DNA of 64,000 nt from assembly GCA_965247065.1 (NCBI GenBank), contig CBDFGN010000005.1:558001-622000 (forward strand), written 5' to 3'. Position numbers and translations under genes: made by a program. Of this stretch, positions 18,113-26,522 are shown piece after piece; position 1 is the first letter of the stretch, and each line of letters begins with the position of its first letter. Source of the stretch: CBDFGN01 sp965247065 (GTDB lineage: Bacteria; Bacteroidota; Bacteroidia; Cytophagales; Cyclobacteriaceae). The notes under the pieces are model-generated. The model was not told where the DNA came from. It ran no database searches and saw nothing but the letters and a program-made list of their open reading frames with translations.

Positions 18113-20137
18113 TCAAGCCGTGGCCTTTTTTAGTTTGACGAAAAAACTGGATCCTTCTGTTGGAGTGCTCCGGCACCAGACTTCCCCCTCCATTGCGTCC
18201 AGGTATTTCTTGACAATATACAGTCCTAACCCGGTGGACTGCTCATGGGCAGTGGGTTTGGCACTTAAGGTTTGAAACTTTCTAAATAAAAGTCCTATTT
18301 CCTCTGATAGCACCCCCGGGCCCCGATCTTTAATTTCCATTTGATAAGACTCATCGTCCTCTTCCAGATTGCAGGTCACCTTACTATCCGGAGGTGAAAA
18401 TTTAATTGCGTTTGAAATTAAATTGCTAAAGACCTGCAACAGATAATCTTCATCGGCTAAGACCCACGCTTCCCTGGGTAGGGAGTAGTTTATAATGATA
18501 TTTTTCTCCCGGCTTTCGGGCCCGAATTCCTCTACCGCTTTATTGAAGTACGGGACAAGGTTGATTCTTTTGGGCTCAAACGAGACCTGCTTGGACTCGA
18601 TAGCTTCTACATCAAGAATTCGGGAGATCATCTGGCTCATCCCGTCAGTTGAGGTTCTGAGCCTTTCCAGCCAGTCTTTTTGCTGCGAGGTAAGGTTATC
18701 TGACCTCAATTTGATGAGGTCAATTAAGCCAACCACCTGATTCAGTGGAGTGCGAAGGTCATGAGCCACAATCCCGATCAGACTGTTCTTCTCGTCATTC
18801 AACTCCAGCAGATTGCGATTAATGGCCTCGATCTCCTCTTTTTGCTGGCTTAATATTCGATTCGTCTTTTGATTGTTCAGGTTGACCCGGTAGAACAGGA
18901 ATACCAAGACAGCCAGTAACAGCAGACCACTTATAGTCAGAATAAGGATTACCCGTTGCTTGCTGAGGTTCGATTGGAACAACGTATTTTCGTTGTTGAG
19001 TGCCTCAATTTCACGCTCCTTGTTCTCCAACTCGTACTTTGTCTGTACTTCAATCAGGATACGGTTTCTTTCCTCATCCAAAATTTCTCCCTTGACCGAA
19101 TCTGCTTTTACCTGGAAATAAAAGGCCTTCCGATAATCATCCTTTGACTGATACGTACGGGCCAATAATTCATAGCCGTCTCTTATTTCAGGTTTGGACT
19201 CGGTTTCCCCTGCTATTCCGACCCCACGTTCCAAATATCCTATCGCAAGATCGTAACGGCCTAGGTCAAGGTAGGTTCTTCCCAGATTATTAAGGGTTGT
19301 CACCTGGCTTTTTCGGTCATCAATTTGTTCCTTTAAGATCAGAGCCTTGCGATAGTGGATCAGTGCCTGATTCAAATCTCCCTTCAACTGGTACACCTCC
19401 CCAACATTATTTATAAATCTACTTTGATTGTTTACATCTTTCAGCTGCCGAGAGATATCCAGTCCCCGACCGAAGTACAAGAGGGCTGAGTCCAACTGGT
19501 TGCTCAGTTGGTAGTTGCGTCCGATGTTATAGTATGTGACCGCCATTCCGCGCCTGTTGTTAAGTCTCTTTTTGGCTTCCAGGGATTTGAAAAAATACCC
19601 CAGGGCCAACTCCCATTGCTTATTGTCGGTGTACAGTTCTCCCATGTTGCTATAGACTTTCGCCAGTGTGAAGCTGTCTTGGAGGTCCTCCAGTTCGGCG
19701 GCTGCCTTGAGGTAGTATTCCAGGGCTTTATCATAGTTTCCGAGATTATTAAAGCTAACTCCTATGGCGTTATGAAGAATGGCTATCTCATTACTTAGAT
19801 CAATAGACTCGGCCATTAAAATCGCCTCCTGATAAAACGCAAGAGCATCTTTATCGTTTCCAATGGTGGCTTGGCCCGCACCCAGGATCTTTAGTCCCAG
19901 AACGATCCCTCGATCGTAGCCTAGCTTGTGCGAGAGGTCCAAGGCCCTTTGACCGTGCACCCGAAGCTGCTCAGGATCGCTGAACCTGGATTTCCAGGCA
20001 ATGTCAATTAACAAATGAACGGTAGAGGTATCTTGGGTCCGATTCTGAAGGATTTGTCTCAAACTATCATTTTCGGATAGTTTAGCAAAAGATACATGCA
20101 TGACCAGCGAGACCCATACTAGTATTCGGACCCACAT
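18113..20137 (-). CDS. TPR-containing sensor histidine kinase
   Basis: A 674-residue membrane kinase. It has an N-terminal signal (residues 1-19), about seven tetratricopeptide repeats (about 80-345, e.g. YYNIGRNYQLSNQLDSALLY), a coiled linker, one membrane helix (about 396-416), a HisKA domain with phospho-acceptor His459 in IVAHDLRTPLNQ, and a HATPase domain with N box FSNLISNAIKFSPP and the G boxes DRGPGVLSEE and STGLGLYIVK. The periplasmic TPRs probably sense a protein partner or envelope state. No response regulator is adjacent. The gene lies 23 bases after ggt on the same strand and may be co-transcribed with it. Confidence 0.92.
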   Translation of the reverse strand: MWVRILVWVSLVMHVSFAKLSENDSLRQILQNRTQDTSTVHLLIDIAWKSRFSDPEQLRVHGQRALDLSHKLGYDRGIVLGLKILGAGQATIGNDKDALAFYQEAILMAESIDLSNEIAILHNAIGVSFNNLGNYDKALEYYLKAAAELEDLQDSFTLAKVYSNMGELYTDNKQWELALGYFFKSLEAKKRLNNRRGMAVTYYNIGRNYQLSNQLDSALLYFGRGLDISRQLKDVNNQSRFINNVGEVYQLKGDLNQALIHYRKALILKEQIDDRKSQVTTLNNLGRTYLDLGRYDLAIGYLERGVGIAGETESKPEIRDGYELLARTYQSKDDYRKAFYFQVKADSVKGEILDEERNRILIEVQTKYELENKEREIEALNNENTLFQSNLSKQRVILILTISGLLLLAVLVFLFYRVNLNNQKTNRILSQQKEEIEAINRNLLELNDEKNSLIGIVAHDLRTPLNQVVGLIDLIKLRSDNLTSQQKDWLERLRTSTDGMSQMISRILDVEAIESKQVSFEPKRINLVPYFNKAVEEFGPESREKNIIINYSLPREAWVLADEDYLLQVFSNLISNAIKFSPPDSKVTCNLEEDDESYQMEIKDRGPGVLSEEIGLLFRKFQTLSAKPTAHEQSTGLGLYIVKKYLDAMEGEVWCRSTPTEGSSFFVKLKKATA

Positions 20138-20160
20138 AATTGTTTAGGAATTTTAAGATT

Positions 20161-21852
20161 TTAGTAGCCCGCGGCCTGTCCGTCCTTTCTGGATTCGGAG
20201 GCTCCGTAGTATACCCGGTTGATTAAATCCCTCATGATCGCCTGGTAACCTCCATAAATATCGACTGCCTGCCTGACGTTGTGACCCATTTTCATAAGCT
20301 TTCTACCGACTTCGTAATCGATTCCGGATTCCAAATTAAGGATCCCACCGTCCATCATGATCTGCCCTCCTGTTGGTTGTGTGGATCCGCTGTGGTTGAT
20401 CCTTGGTGCATCACCAGCTTCTTGAAGATTCATCCCAAAGTCAATCAAGTTGATGACCACCTGCGTATGGCCCTGCGGCTGCATAGATCCCCCCATAACT
20501 CCAAAACTTACCCAGGGTTTTCCGTCTTTAGTAACAAACCCAGGGATGATAGTGTGAAAAGGCCGTTTCCCCGGTGCATAGATATTGTAATGTTCATCAG
20601 TCAGTGCAAACAACTCACCTCGATCCTGAAGGACAAATCCTAAACCGGTTGGCGTCATTCCCGACCCCATTCCTCTGAAATTACTCTGGATAAGAGAAAC
20701 CATAATGCCAGCCTCATCAGCCACCGTTAAGTAAATGGTACTACCCCGCTCCAGGTCTCCGGCATCGTATCTTCGGACAGCCCGGTTCGATTGAATTAGT
20801 TTACGTCGTGAATCGGCGTATTCTTTGGAGATTAATTTCTCGACCGAGATCTTATTGAAATCCGGATCTGAATAGTACCGTGCCCGATCTTCGAACGCTA
20901 ATTTTTTGGCTTCTACCAGATGATGTAGGTATTCAGCCGATCCAAATCCCATGGACTTAAGGTCGTAAGCCTCCAAGATGTTTAGCATCTGTAAAGTGGC
21001 GATCCCCTGACCATTTGGAGGGAGTTCCCAAATGTCGTAGCCTCGATAATTTGTCGAAACCGGCTCCACCCATTCAGACTTATGATCGGCTAAATCCTGG
21101 AACGATAGAAACCCTCCATTTTCCTTCATATAGGAGTCAATGGTTTTGGCGATGGATCCTTGGTAGAATTCGTCCCTACCGTTTTCTGCAATCTTTTCCA
21201 GGGTATTGGCTAAGTAGGGATTCTTGAAGATTTCCCCTTTTGCCGGAGCTTTGCCATTGGGCATATAGGTTTCCTGGAACCCTGGGAATTTGCTCAAGTC
21301 ATAGGTGCCCTGTTCCCAGTAGAAGGCGATTAATTCGGTCACAGGGAAACCTTCACGGGCATATTGGATGGCCGGCGCCAGGATGTCCTCTATCTTGGCA
21401 ATCCCAAATCTCTGATGCATTTCAAACCAACCATCAACGCATCCTGGGACCGAAACTGGGTACGGTCCTAGTGGTGGGATTTTTTCGAATCCCTGAGCTC
21501 TCAAATGTTCTAGTGAAAGACTTTTGGGGGATCTGCCGCTGGCATTCAGGCCGTATAACCTTGCCGTTTCGGGATCCCAAATAATCGCAAATAGATCACC
21601 TCCGATTCCATTTCCAGTTGGCTCTACCAAACCCAGCACGGCATTAGCAGCAATGGCTGCGTCTACCGCGTTACCCCCTGCCTTCAAGATATCCAACGCT
21701 ACTTGGGTAGCTAAAGGCTGGCTGGTTGCAGCCATGCCGTGGGTGGCAATAACCTCAGATCGTGTGGCAAATGATCTGCCCGTCACACGATCTTGTGATC
21801 TGGTTAAAATCGGGATCATAATTAAGAAAATAGGGATACAGCCTACCCTCAT
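20161..21852 (-). CDS. ggt: Gamma-glutamyltransferase
   Basis: A 563-residue exported Ntn-hydrolase that cleaves gamma-glutamyl bonds of glutathione and related peptides. After a signal-like N terminus it shows ATSQPLATQVALDILKAGGN, VEPTGNGIGGDLF and the autocleavage region GSTIYLTVADEAG, where the threonine would become the N-terminal nucleophile of the small subunit. The downstream NFRGMGSGMTPTGLGF and GVMGGSMQPQGHTQ complete the active-site pocket. Length and order are normal for the family. It is followed by the TPR kinase and preceded by the IS-disrupted regulator gene. Confidence 0.93.
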   Translation of the reverse strand: MRVGCIPIFLIMIPILTRSQDRVTGRSFATRSEVIATHGMAATSQPLATQVALDILKAGGNAVDAAIAANAVLGLVEPTGNGIGGDLFAIIWDPETARLYGLNASGRSPKSLSLEHLRAQGFEKIPPLGPYPVSVPGCVDGWFEMHQRFGIAKIEDILAPAIQYAREGFPVTELIAFYWEQGTYDLSKFPGFQETYMPNGKAPAKGEIFKNPYLANTLEKIAENGRDEFYQGSIAKTIDSYMKENGGFLSFQDLADHKSEWVEPVSTNYRGYDIWELPPNGQGIATLQMLNILEAYDLKSMGFGSAEYLHHLVEAKKLAFEDRARYYSDPDFNKISVEKLISKEYADSRRKLIQSNRAVRRYDAGDLERGSTIYLTVADEAGIMVSLIQSNFRGMGSGMTPTGLGFVLQDRGELFALTDEHYNIYAPGKRPFHTIIPGFVTKDGKPWVSFGVMGGSMQPQGHTQVVINLIDFGMNLQEAGDAPRINHSGSTQPTGGQIMMDGGILNLESGIDYEVGRKLMKMGHNVRQAVDIYGGYQAIMRDLINRVYYGASESRKDGQAAGY

Positions 21853-22475
21853 GTGCCCTGCTGAGGTTGTTCTTAGACCAAGTTAAGAAAAATGGGTTAC
21901 TATGAGTCTACTGATCAAGCCACTCCTTAAAAGCAGGTGTCCTATCAGAGCTAATTACAATATCCTCGGACACATCGGGCTCCGGATTGAGCTGAATCTT
22001 CAAGCGACCTTTGAAGTAGGGATGAATCTCTTTCACAGATTCGATGTTGACTACAAATTTCCGGTTGACCCGAAAAAAGTATCGTGGATCCATTCCATTG
22101 TCCACCTCTTCCAAGGTATGATCCACCGGGTACTTGTCCCCTGAGCTCGTCACTATGTAATTTAGCTTTTCCCGGGTGTAAAAGAAGGCGATCTTTGAGG
22201 AAGGAATTGACTTGATTTTCTGTCCCACCTTTACCAGGAATCGGGTTTTGTAATTTGAGCTTCCTTTTTGGATAATATCTACCAGCCGGTCCAATTGATG
22301 AGGGTCATGTGGCGTGAACTTGTCTTTCTGGCTACTGAATTTCTCCAGACTCTCCTGAAGTTTTCCTTTTGGACTGGTTTTAACAAATAGGCAATGCTAT
22401 TAACTTCGAAGGCGCGAATCGCGTAGTGATCATAGGCCGTTGTAAAAACAACTGGACACTCCACAATATTTTCCT

Positions 22476-22481
22476 TAAATA
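22476..22481. repeat. Target-site duplication TAAATA, left copy
   Basis: TAAATA directly precedes the left IS end and is repeated directly after the right end at 23513-23518. The 6-bp length is within the range for IS982 elements. Confidence 0.85.
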
Positions 22482-22493
22482 ACGTGAGTTCGA
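22482..22493. repeat. IS982 left terminal inverted repeat
   Basis: ACGTGAGTTCGA, matching the reverse complement of the right end over 12 of 12 bases. Confidence 0.92.
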
Positions 22494-22584
22494 TATAAAA
22501 TAGAGTAGTTTATTGATAGAAAAAAGGCAGAAAATTAGTATATTAAGTCATTGACAATCAACAAAATAACTAATATTTCTACCT

Positions 22585-23487
22585 ATGTTAACTGCTACTA
22601 AAATTACTGAAATTTTTTGTTCCATTGACGATTTTTGTCTGGATTTTGTCCCAAAATTGGAAAAAAGATTGCTGGGAAGTAAAAAGCGCAACAAACCTGG
22701 TAAGCTTTCTTTATCCGAAGTAATGACTATACAGGTCTTGTTCCAGATCTCAGGATATCGAAATTTCAAGACCTTTTACAACACATACGTTTGTGGCCAC
22801 TTGCGCTCCTTCTTTCCTGATGTGGTAAGCTATAACCGAATGGTAGAACTTTGTAGTGGAAGTCTTCTGCCAATGGCTATTTATCTGAAAACACAAGGGA
22901 CTGGACAGTGTACAGGTATAAGTTTTATAGACAGCACTCCGTTAAGGGTCTGTCATAACAGACGGATCCATAACCATAAAGTATTTGAAGGGTTAGCTAA
23001 AAGAGGCCATTGTTCCATCGGATGGTTCTACGGGTTTAAGCTCCATCTTATCACTGCTGATACGGGTGAAATCATCGATTTTATGCTCACACCGGGCAAT
23101 GTGGATGACAGAAAGCCTCTTAAAATTGAACGGTTTATTAAGAAATTATTCGGAAAGCTCTTTGGTGATAAAGGCTACATCAGTAAGGAACTTTTTAAAA
23201 ATCTGTTCTTCCGCGGAGTCCATCTGATAACCAAACTCAAACGCAATATGAAGTCCTCATCCTTAACCCCCATCATGGATGCTATAATGCTCCGTAAAAG
23301 GGCTATTTGTGAGACTATCATTGATCAACTTAAAAACATCTTCCAGATTGAACACTCCAGGCACAGGAGCCCAACTAATTTCCTTACCAACCTTTTCTCG
23401 GCTTTAATCGCTTACAACTTTTGCGAAAAAAAGCCCTCAATCAAATTGAACTACCAGGACACCGGTCAACTCTTTCTCGCTCTTTAA
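22585..23487 (+). CDS. IS982-family transposase
   Basis: A full-length 300-residue DDE transposase. The three acidic residues are placed as in IS982: Asp116 in ISFIDSTPLRVC, Asp195 in FGDKGYIS and Glu243 in ICETIIDQLKN, with the family sequence GWFYGFKLHLI between the first two. No internal stop or frameshift is present, so it could be active. Its start is 103 bases inside the left IS end. It is transcribed opposite to the regulator it disrupts. Confidence 0.95.
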   Translation: MLTATKITEIFCSIDDFCLDFVPKLEKRLLGSKKRNKPGKLSLSEVMTIQVLFQISGYRNFKTFYNTYVCGHLRSFFPDVVSYNRMVELCSGSLLPMAIYLKTQGTGQCTGISFIDSTPLRVCHNRRIHNHKVFEGLAKRGHCSIGWFYGFKLHLITADTGEIIDFMLTPGNVDDRKPLKIERFIKKLFGKLFGDKGYISKELFKNLFFRGVHLITKLKRNMKSSSLTPIMDAIMLRKRAICETIIDQLKNIFQIEHSRHRSPTNFLTNLFSALIAYNFCEKKPSIKLNYQDTGQLFLAL

Positions 23488-23500
23488 TCATTCCTTATTG

Positions 23501-23512
23501 TCGAACTCACGT
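23501..23512. repeat. IS982 right terminal inverted repeat
   Basis: TCGAACTCACGT, the exact complement of the left terminal repeat. Confidence 0.92.
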
Positions 23513-23518
23513 TAAATA
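23513..23518. repeat. Target-site duplication TAAATA, right copy
   Basis: Second copy of the 6-bp duplication flanking the IS. Confidence 0.85.
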
Positions 23519-23710
23519 TATCAAAGCAAAGGCCGTCTGCCAGATGGATATCACTGAAGATCAAATCAGGCTGATCATGATTCTTTAACCATTCCAGAGT
23601 TCCGGCAACCGAGTCGGTGGTAGCAAGTATATTGATGTCCCGGTCGATATCCGTTAGCGTATTTATTAATTTCTCGGCAGCGAGCTCTTCATCTTCAATA
23701 ACTAAAATGT

Positions 23711-24739
23711 TCATACCTCGTCGATTTCAATTATGGGGATCTTTACAATATACTCCTTACCGGTGTTTGCAACGACCACTTTCTGATCGGTAAAGTGGCC
23801 GTATCGATTCACGATATTCTTTATCCCGGTTTTATTTGAATTTTCCTCTTGAATTTTTGGGTTCAGATTATTTTTGATCACTAGAAAGTCATTTTCGCCG
23901 TTCTTTTCACTGGTCAGCTCAAACCTCAACGGGCTTTCTTTGCTGATAGCGTTGTGCTTTATACCATTCTCAAACAACATTTGCAGGGTTAACGGAGGGA
24001 TAAAGGAATCTTCTTCGGAACAACTTAAGTGTTTTGTTAAGGACACATTATCGCCGAATCGAGTATTTATCAGATACATATAAGAATCAAGGAATTCCAA
24101 CTCTTGCTTTATCGATACAAGTTCGGATCCCTTGCTCTTCAGCAGAAAACGGTACAAGTCGGCGAATTTGTCCAAAAATTCCTTCGATCGTAACGTGTCT
24201 TTCTCGATCAGGGCCGAAAGGATATTCAGGTTATTAAACAAGAAATGGGGGTCCAGGTGGTTTTTTAAGGCGTCCAGCTGTGACTTAATATTTTCTTTCT
24301 GAAGCCTTTCGGATTCCAGTTCTGATCTTTTCCAAGCCTTGAGAAAATGCACTCCAAAGTAAATTGAAATGGCAGGGATCAGGAGGACAGCACCCCAAAA
24401 ATTGGTGATCACCAATTGCTCCTGAGTTGGAGGGTCGGTTGTTAAGTAGTTTTTGATCACAAAGTAAGAGATATTGATAATGCCCAATGCATAGAGCAAG
24501 CTCCCCAAAAGATTCACGAAAAATCGAACGGTAACGTAACTTTTCCAAGGAAGAAATCGATCTAAAGCCCTGGAAACAAACCTGTTGCCATAGAAGAAAA
24601 GTGTGATTACCATACCGATCCAAAGCATGGCCACGAAATACGTTTGCTGGAGATGCAGGCTCCGGACGTAGAGCACCAATAGTCCTACAGCCAGAACACC
24701 TACCAGCAGGGCAATTACTCGAATAATTTTAACTGACAT
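23711..24739 (-). CDS. LytS/YehU-type sensor histidine kinase
   Basis: A 342-residue kinase with four predicted membrane helices in residues 5-135 and a His_kinase domain: phospho-acceptor His165 in NHLDPHFLFNNLNIL and the ATP-binding N box LFENGIKHNAI. The C-terminal ATPase lobe is short, as is normal for this class. It overlaps the response-regulator start by four bases (ATGA), which marks a translationally coupled two-component pair. Since the regulator is destroyed, the kinase is probably an orphan. The signal is unknown. Confidence 0.92.
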   Translation of the reverse strand: MSVKIIRVIALLVGVLAVGLLVLYVRSLHLQQTYFVAMLWIGMVITLFFYGNRFVSRALDRFLPWKSYVTVRFFVNLLGSLLYALGIINISYFVIKNYLTTDPPTQEQLVITNFWGAVLLIPAISIYFGVHFLKAWKRSELESERLQKENIKSQLDALKNHLDPHFLFNNLNILSALIEKDTLRSKEFLDKFADLYRFLLKSKGSELVSIKQELEFLDSYMYLINTRFGDNVSLTKHLSCSEEDSFIPPLTLQMLFENGIKHNAISKESPLRFELTSEKNGENDFLVIKNNLNPKIQEENSNKTGIKNIVNRYGHFTDQKVVVANTGKEYIVKIPIIEIDEV

Positions 24740-24827
24740 AGAGTAGTTAAAATAGGGAAATTAAAAAAAAAATCCTTGCTGGTCTTGGTGCGGTTACAGG
24801 ATAAAATAAAAAGTAACAGCGAATCCT

Positions 24828-26090
24828 TTAATCAAAGGTCACTTTCTCGACCTCTTCCCATGGGATGTAATGCGGCTCTTCCCCGTTTGAGAACACCAGG
24901 AGACCATCGTGTTCGTCTGATACGTCTTGGGAATCTCCCAGGAGAAGTCTTTTCCCGTTTTTCAGTTCCACTGTCGAGTAATTGTAATTCTTGGGTGCGA
25001 CGCTGCGGATGTTCCTGAAGGGGATTATATACTCAAGGTCATGATCGTTTCCATGCAAGATCTCGAAATCCCAGGCCTCGTCGAGGTCGTAAACAATTCG
25101 TCCCTTATGTTTTTCTCCCTCCACTGTCAGTACGATGCCAGAAAGCTCCGTTGGCGGCCCATAACTTGAGTATGCGGGTCCTGAATCCATTGCCTGAGCT
25201 ACAAAAGCAACCGATTCAAAATCATCCCAGCCAATTTTCACGTTTCCCACGTCCCGTTCTTTTACTATGATGCCCCGGTTATCCTCGTCCACATCATTCG
25301 TCCCGGAGAGGAAAAGTTTTCTGCCCGATCTGAACGTGACCATGCTTCCTTCGTTCTCCTTAGCCAGTATGGCGATGTTCCCCATGGGAATCGATACATT
25401 TCCGTCGTCAGAATCACCATCCAGACGATCAGAGCTCAAGCACTCCTCGTGGTCCCATTGGACCAGTCCCTGAAAATCACCCAGGGTTGTTGTTACCGTG
25501 CCCAGTAAAGGTTCGCCGAACTTGTACTTCAGCTCTCGAGGTGTTTCCTTGAATTCAATTCGATCGATACGCGCCCAGTCAATTCGAATCTCTCCTATTT
25601 CCTGGTCAAACACTCCAATCCGGGTTCCAATGTCATTGGACCCTCCATCTAATTGCTTTTTATTCCCATTCTTGAATTCAACCTCCACCTCATCTCTGTC
25701 GATAATCTTTATCGATCTAAGGTCTCCAAAACGCACCGCGAATGTATGGGTATAGTTGCTATAGCTATCTTCCCACATTTTCCAGAAATTCCATTGATCC
25801 TCTTCGTCCGGTTGGTGATATTGTTTGATGTGATCGTAGTCGTCTCGGTCAAGATATTGAAGATGGGGGTTCTTGTCCTTGGTGGAATTAAATATATCGT
25901 TCCAGAATGTCTCTTCGTTGCCCCATCGGATTTGACCGGTGTAGCTTTTGTCGTCGATTGTTATTACCGAGCCGTAAATATAGCCTTGATCCGACTGAGC
26001 TTTCAAAACACTCGAAAGCAAAAGCATATACAGCGCAATTAAGATTCCGGCTATCAGGTAGTTGATCTTTCTTCTAGTTGCGATGCTCAT
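24828..26090 (-). CDS. Exported protein made of three tandem repeats, unknown function
   Basis: A 420-residue protein with an N-terminal membrane/signal segment (INYLIAGILIALYMLLLSSV). The mature part is three divergent repeats of about 115-120 residues. Each opens with a beta-rich unit (YIYGSVITIDDKSYTGQIRW; LLGTVTTTLGDFQGLVQW; ELSGIVLTVEGEKHKGRIVY) and closes with a second unit (VEVEFKNGNKKQLDGG, VTFRSGRKLFLSGTND, VELKNGKRLLLGDSQD) that runs into a IRIDWARIDRIEF-like strand. The ATG at 26090 is preferred to one 67 codons upstream because it puts the signal at the N terminus. I do not recognise a named domain. It is encoded upstream of the LytS kinase gene on the same strand, with an 88-base gap. 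Confidence 0.75.
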   Translation of the reverse strand: MSIATRRKINYLIAGILIALYMLLLSSVLKAQSDQGYIYGSVITIDDKSYTGQIRWGNEETFWNDIFNSTKDKNPHLQYLDRDDYDHIKQYHQPDEEDQWNFWKMWEDSYSNYTHTFAVRFGDLRSIKIIDRDEVEVEFKNGNKKQLDGGSNDIGTRIGVFDQEIGEIRIDWARIDRIEFKETPRELKYKFGEPLLGTVTTTLGDFQGLVQWDHEECLSSDRLDGDSDDGNVSIPMGNIAILAKENEGSMVTFRSGRKLFLSGTNDVDEDNRGIIVKERDVGNVKIGWDDFESVAFVAQAMDSGPAYSSYGPPTELSGIVLTVEGEKHKGRIVYDLDEAWDFEILHGNDHDLEYIIPFRNIRSVAPKNYNYSTVELKNGKRLLLGDSQDVSDEHDGLLVFSNGEEPHYIPWEEVEKVTFD

Positions 26091-26312
26091 GTTCCATTTA
26101 GTTTCTGACAGCCCAAAGGTGGAGTACCTTACACCGAAAAAAAATAGAAAGAATTTGTACCGGGAAATTATTAATCTCAATCGGGATATTGTCAAGCTGA
26201 ATTGGAAATTGGCTATCGCTGGATCACTAGAAAGACTAGGATTCGTTGCGATTGGCCAATGGTTCTCCTGGGTAAGACTCCTGAGCGTCATGCCTTCCTC
26301 CTCCCTGGGAAA

Positions 26313-26519
26313 TTAAATGTCGGGATAATATTCGACCCGGTAAAATTTAGTTAACTTGAAGTCTATGAAGAAAAAGTTCCTTCCCTGGATAATGATTCCT
26401 GGTTTGTAACCGCCTCGATCAAAACACCCCTCGGGTGCAATTGTCATCATAGCCTTTTCAATTTCAGCTTCTGAGCCGATCATGTTTCTTTTCACTGTCA
26501 TCTTGGGCCATATCGTCAT
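26313..26519 (-). CDS. Small hypothetical protein
   Basis: A 68-codon frame with an ATG start. The product (core APEGCFDRGGYKPG, then FFFIDFKLTKFYRVEYYPDI) has a protein-like composition, but I do not recognise it. Its start codon is only 3 bases from the divergent start at 26523, leaving no room for separate promoters, so it may be spurious. Confidence 0.4.
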   Translation of the reverse strand: MTIWPKMTVKRNMIGSEAEIEKAMMTIAPEGCFDRGGYKPGIIIQGRNFFFIDFKLTKFYRVEYYPDI

Positions 26520-26522
26520 GTC

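Larger units (their letters stand above)
22482..23512 (+). mobile_element. IS982-family insertion sequence
   Basis: A complete 1031-bp element. Its ends are perfect 12-bp inverted repeats, ACGTGAGTTCGA at 22482-22493 and the complement at 23501-23512. It has one full-length transposase gene and is flanked by the 6-bp duplication TAAATA. It splits a response-regulator gene. The intact transposase and exact duplication point to a recent insertion. Confidence 0.95.
21908..23714 (-). pseudogene. LytTR response regulator, split by an IS982 element and frameshifted
   Basis: The gene starts with ATG at 23714, overlapping the kinase stop as ATGA. Its receiver domain begins MNILVIEDEELAAEK and contains the phospho-acceptor Asp in LIFSDIHLADG. 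It is interrupted after DGLCFDIF by the IS at 22482-23512. If the IS and one copy of TAAATA are removed, the frame joins exactly into KENIVECPVVFTTAYDHYA, proving the insertion. There is a second lesion near 22360, where one base is missing in the interdomain linker before EKFSSQKDKF. The C-terminal half (to 21908) is a good LytTR DNA-binding domain (IAFFYTREKLNYIVT, FFRVNRKFVVNIESV). It was the partner of the adjacent LytS-like kinase. Confidence 0.92.

Noticed and set aside
24740..24827. Ten-T run on the minus strand after the triple-repeat gene as a terminator
   Set aside because: No convincing stem precedes the T run.
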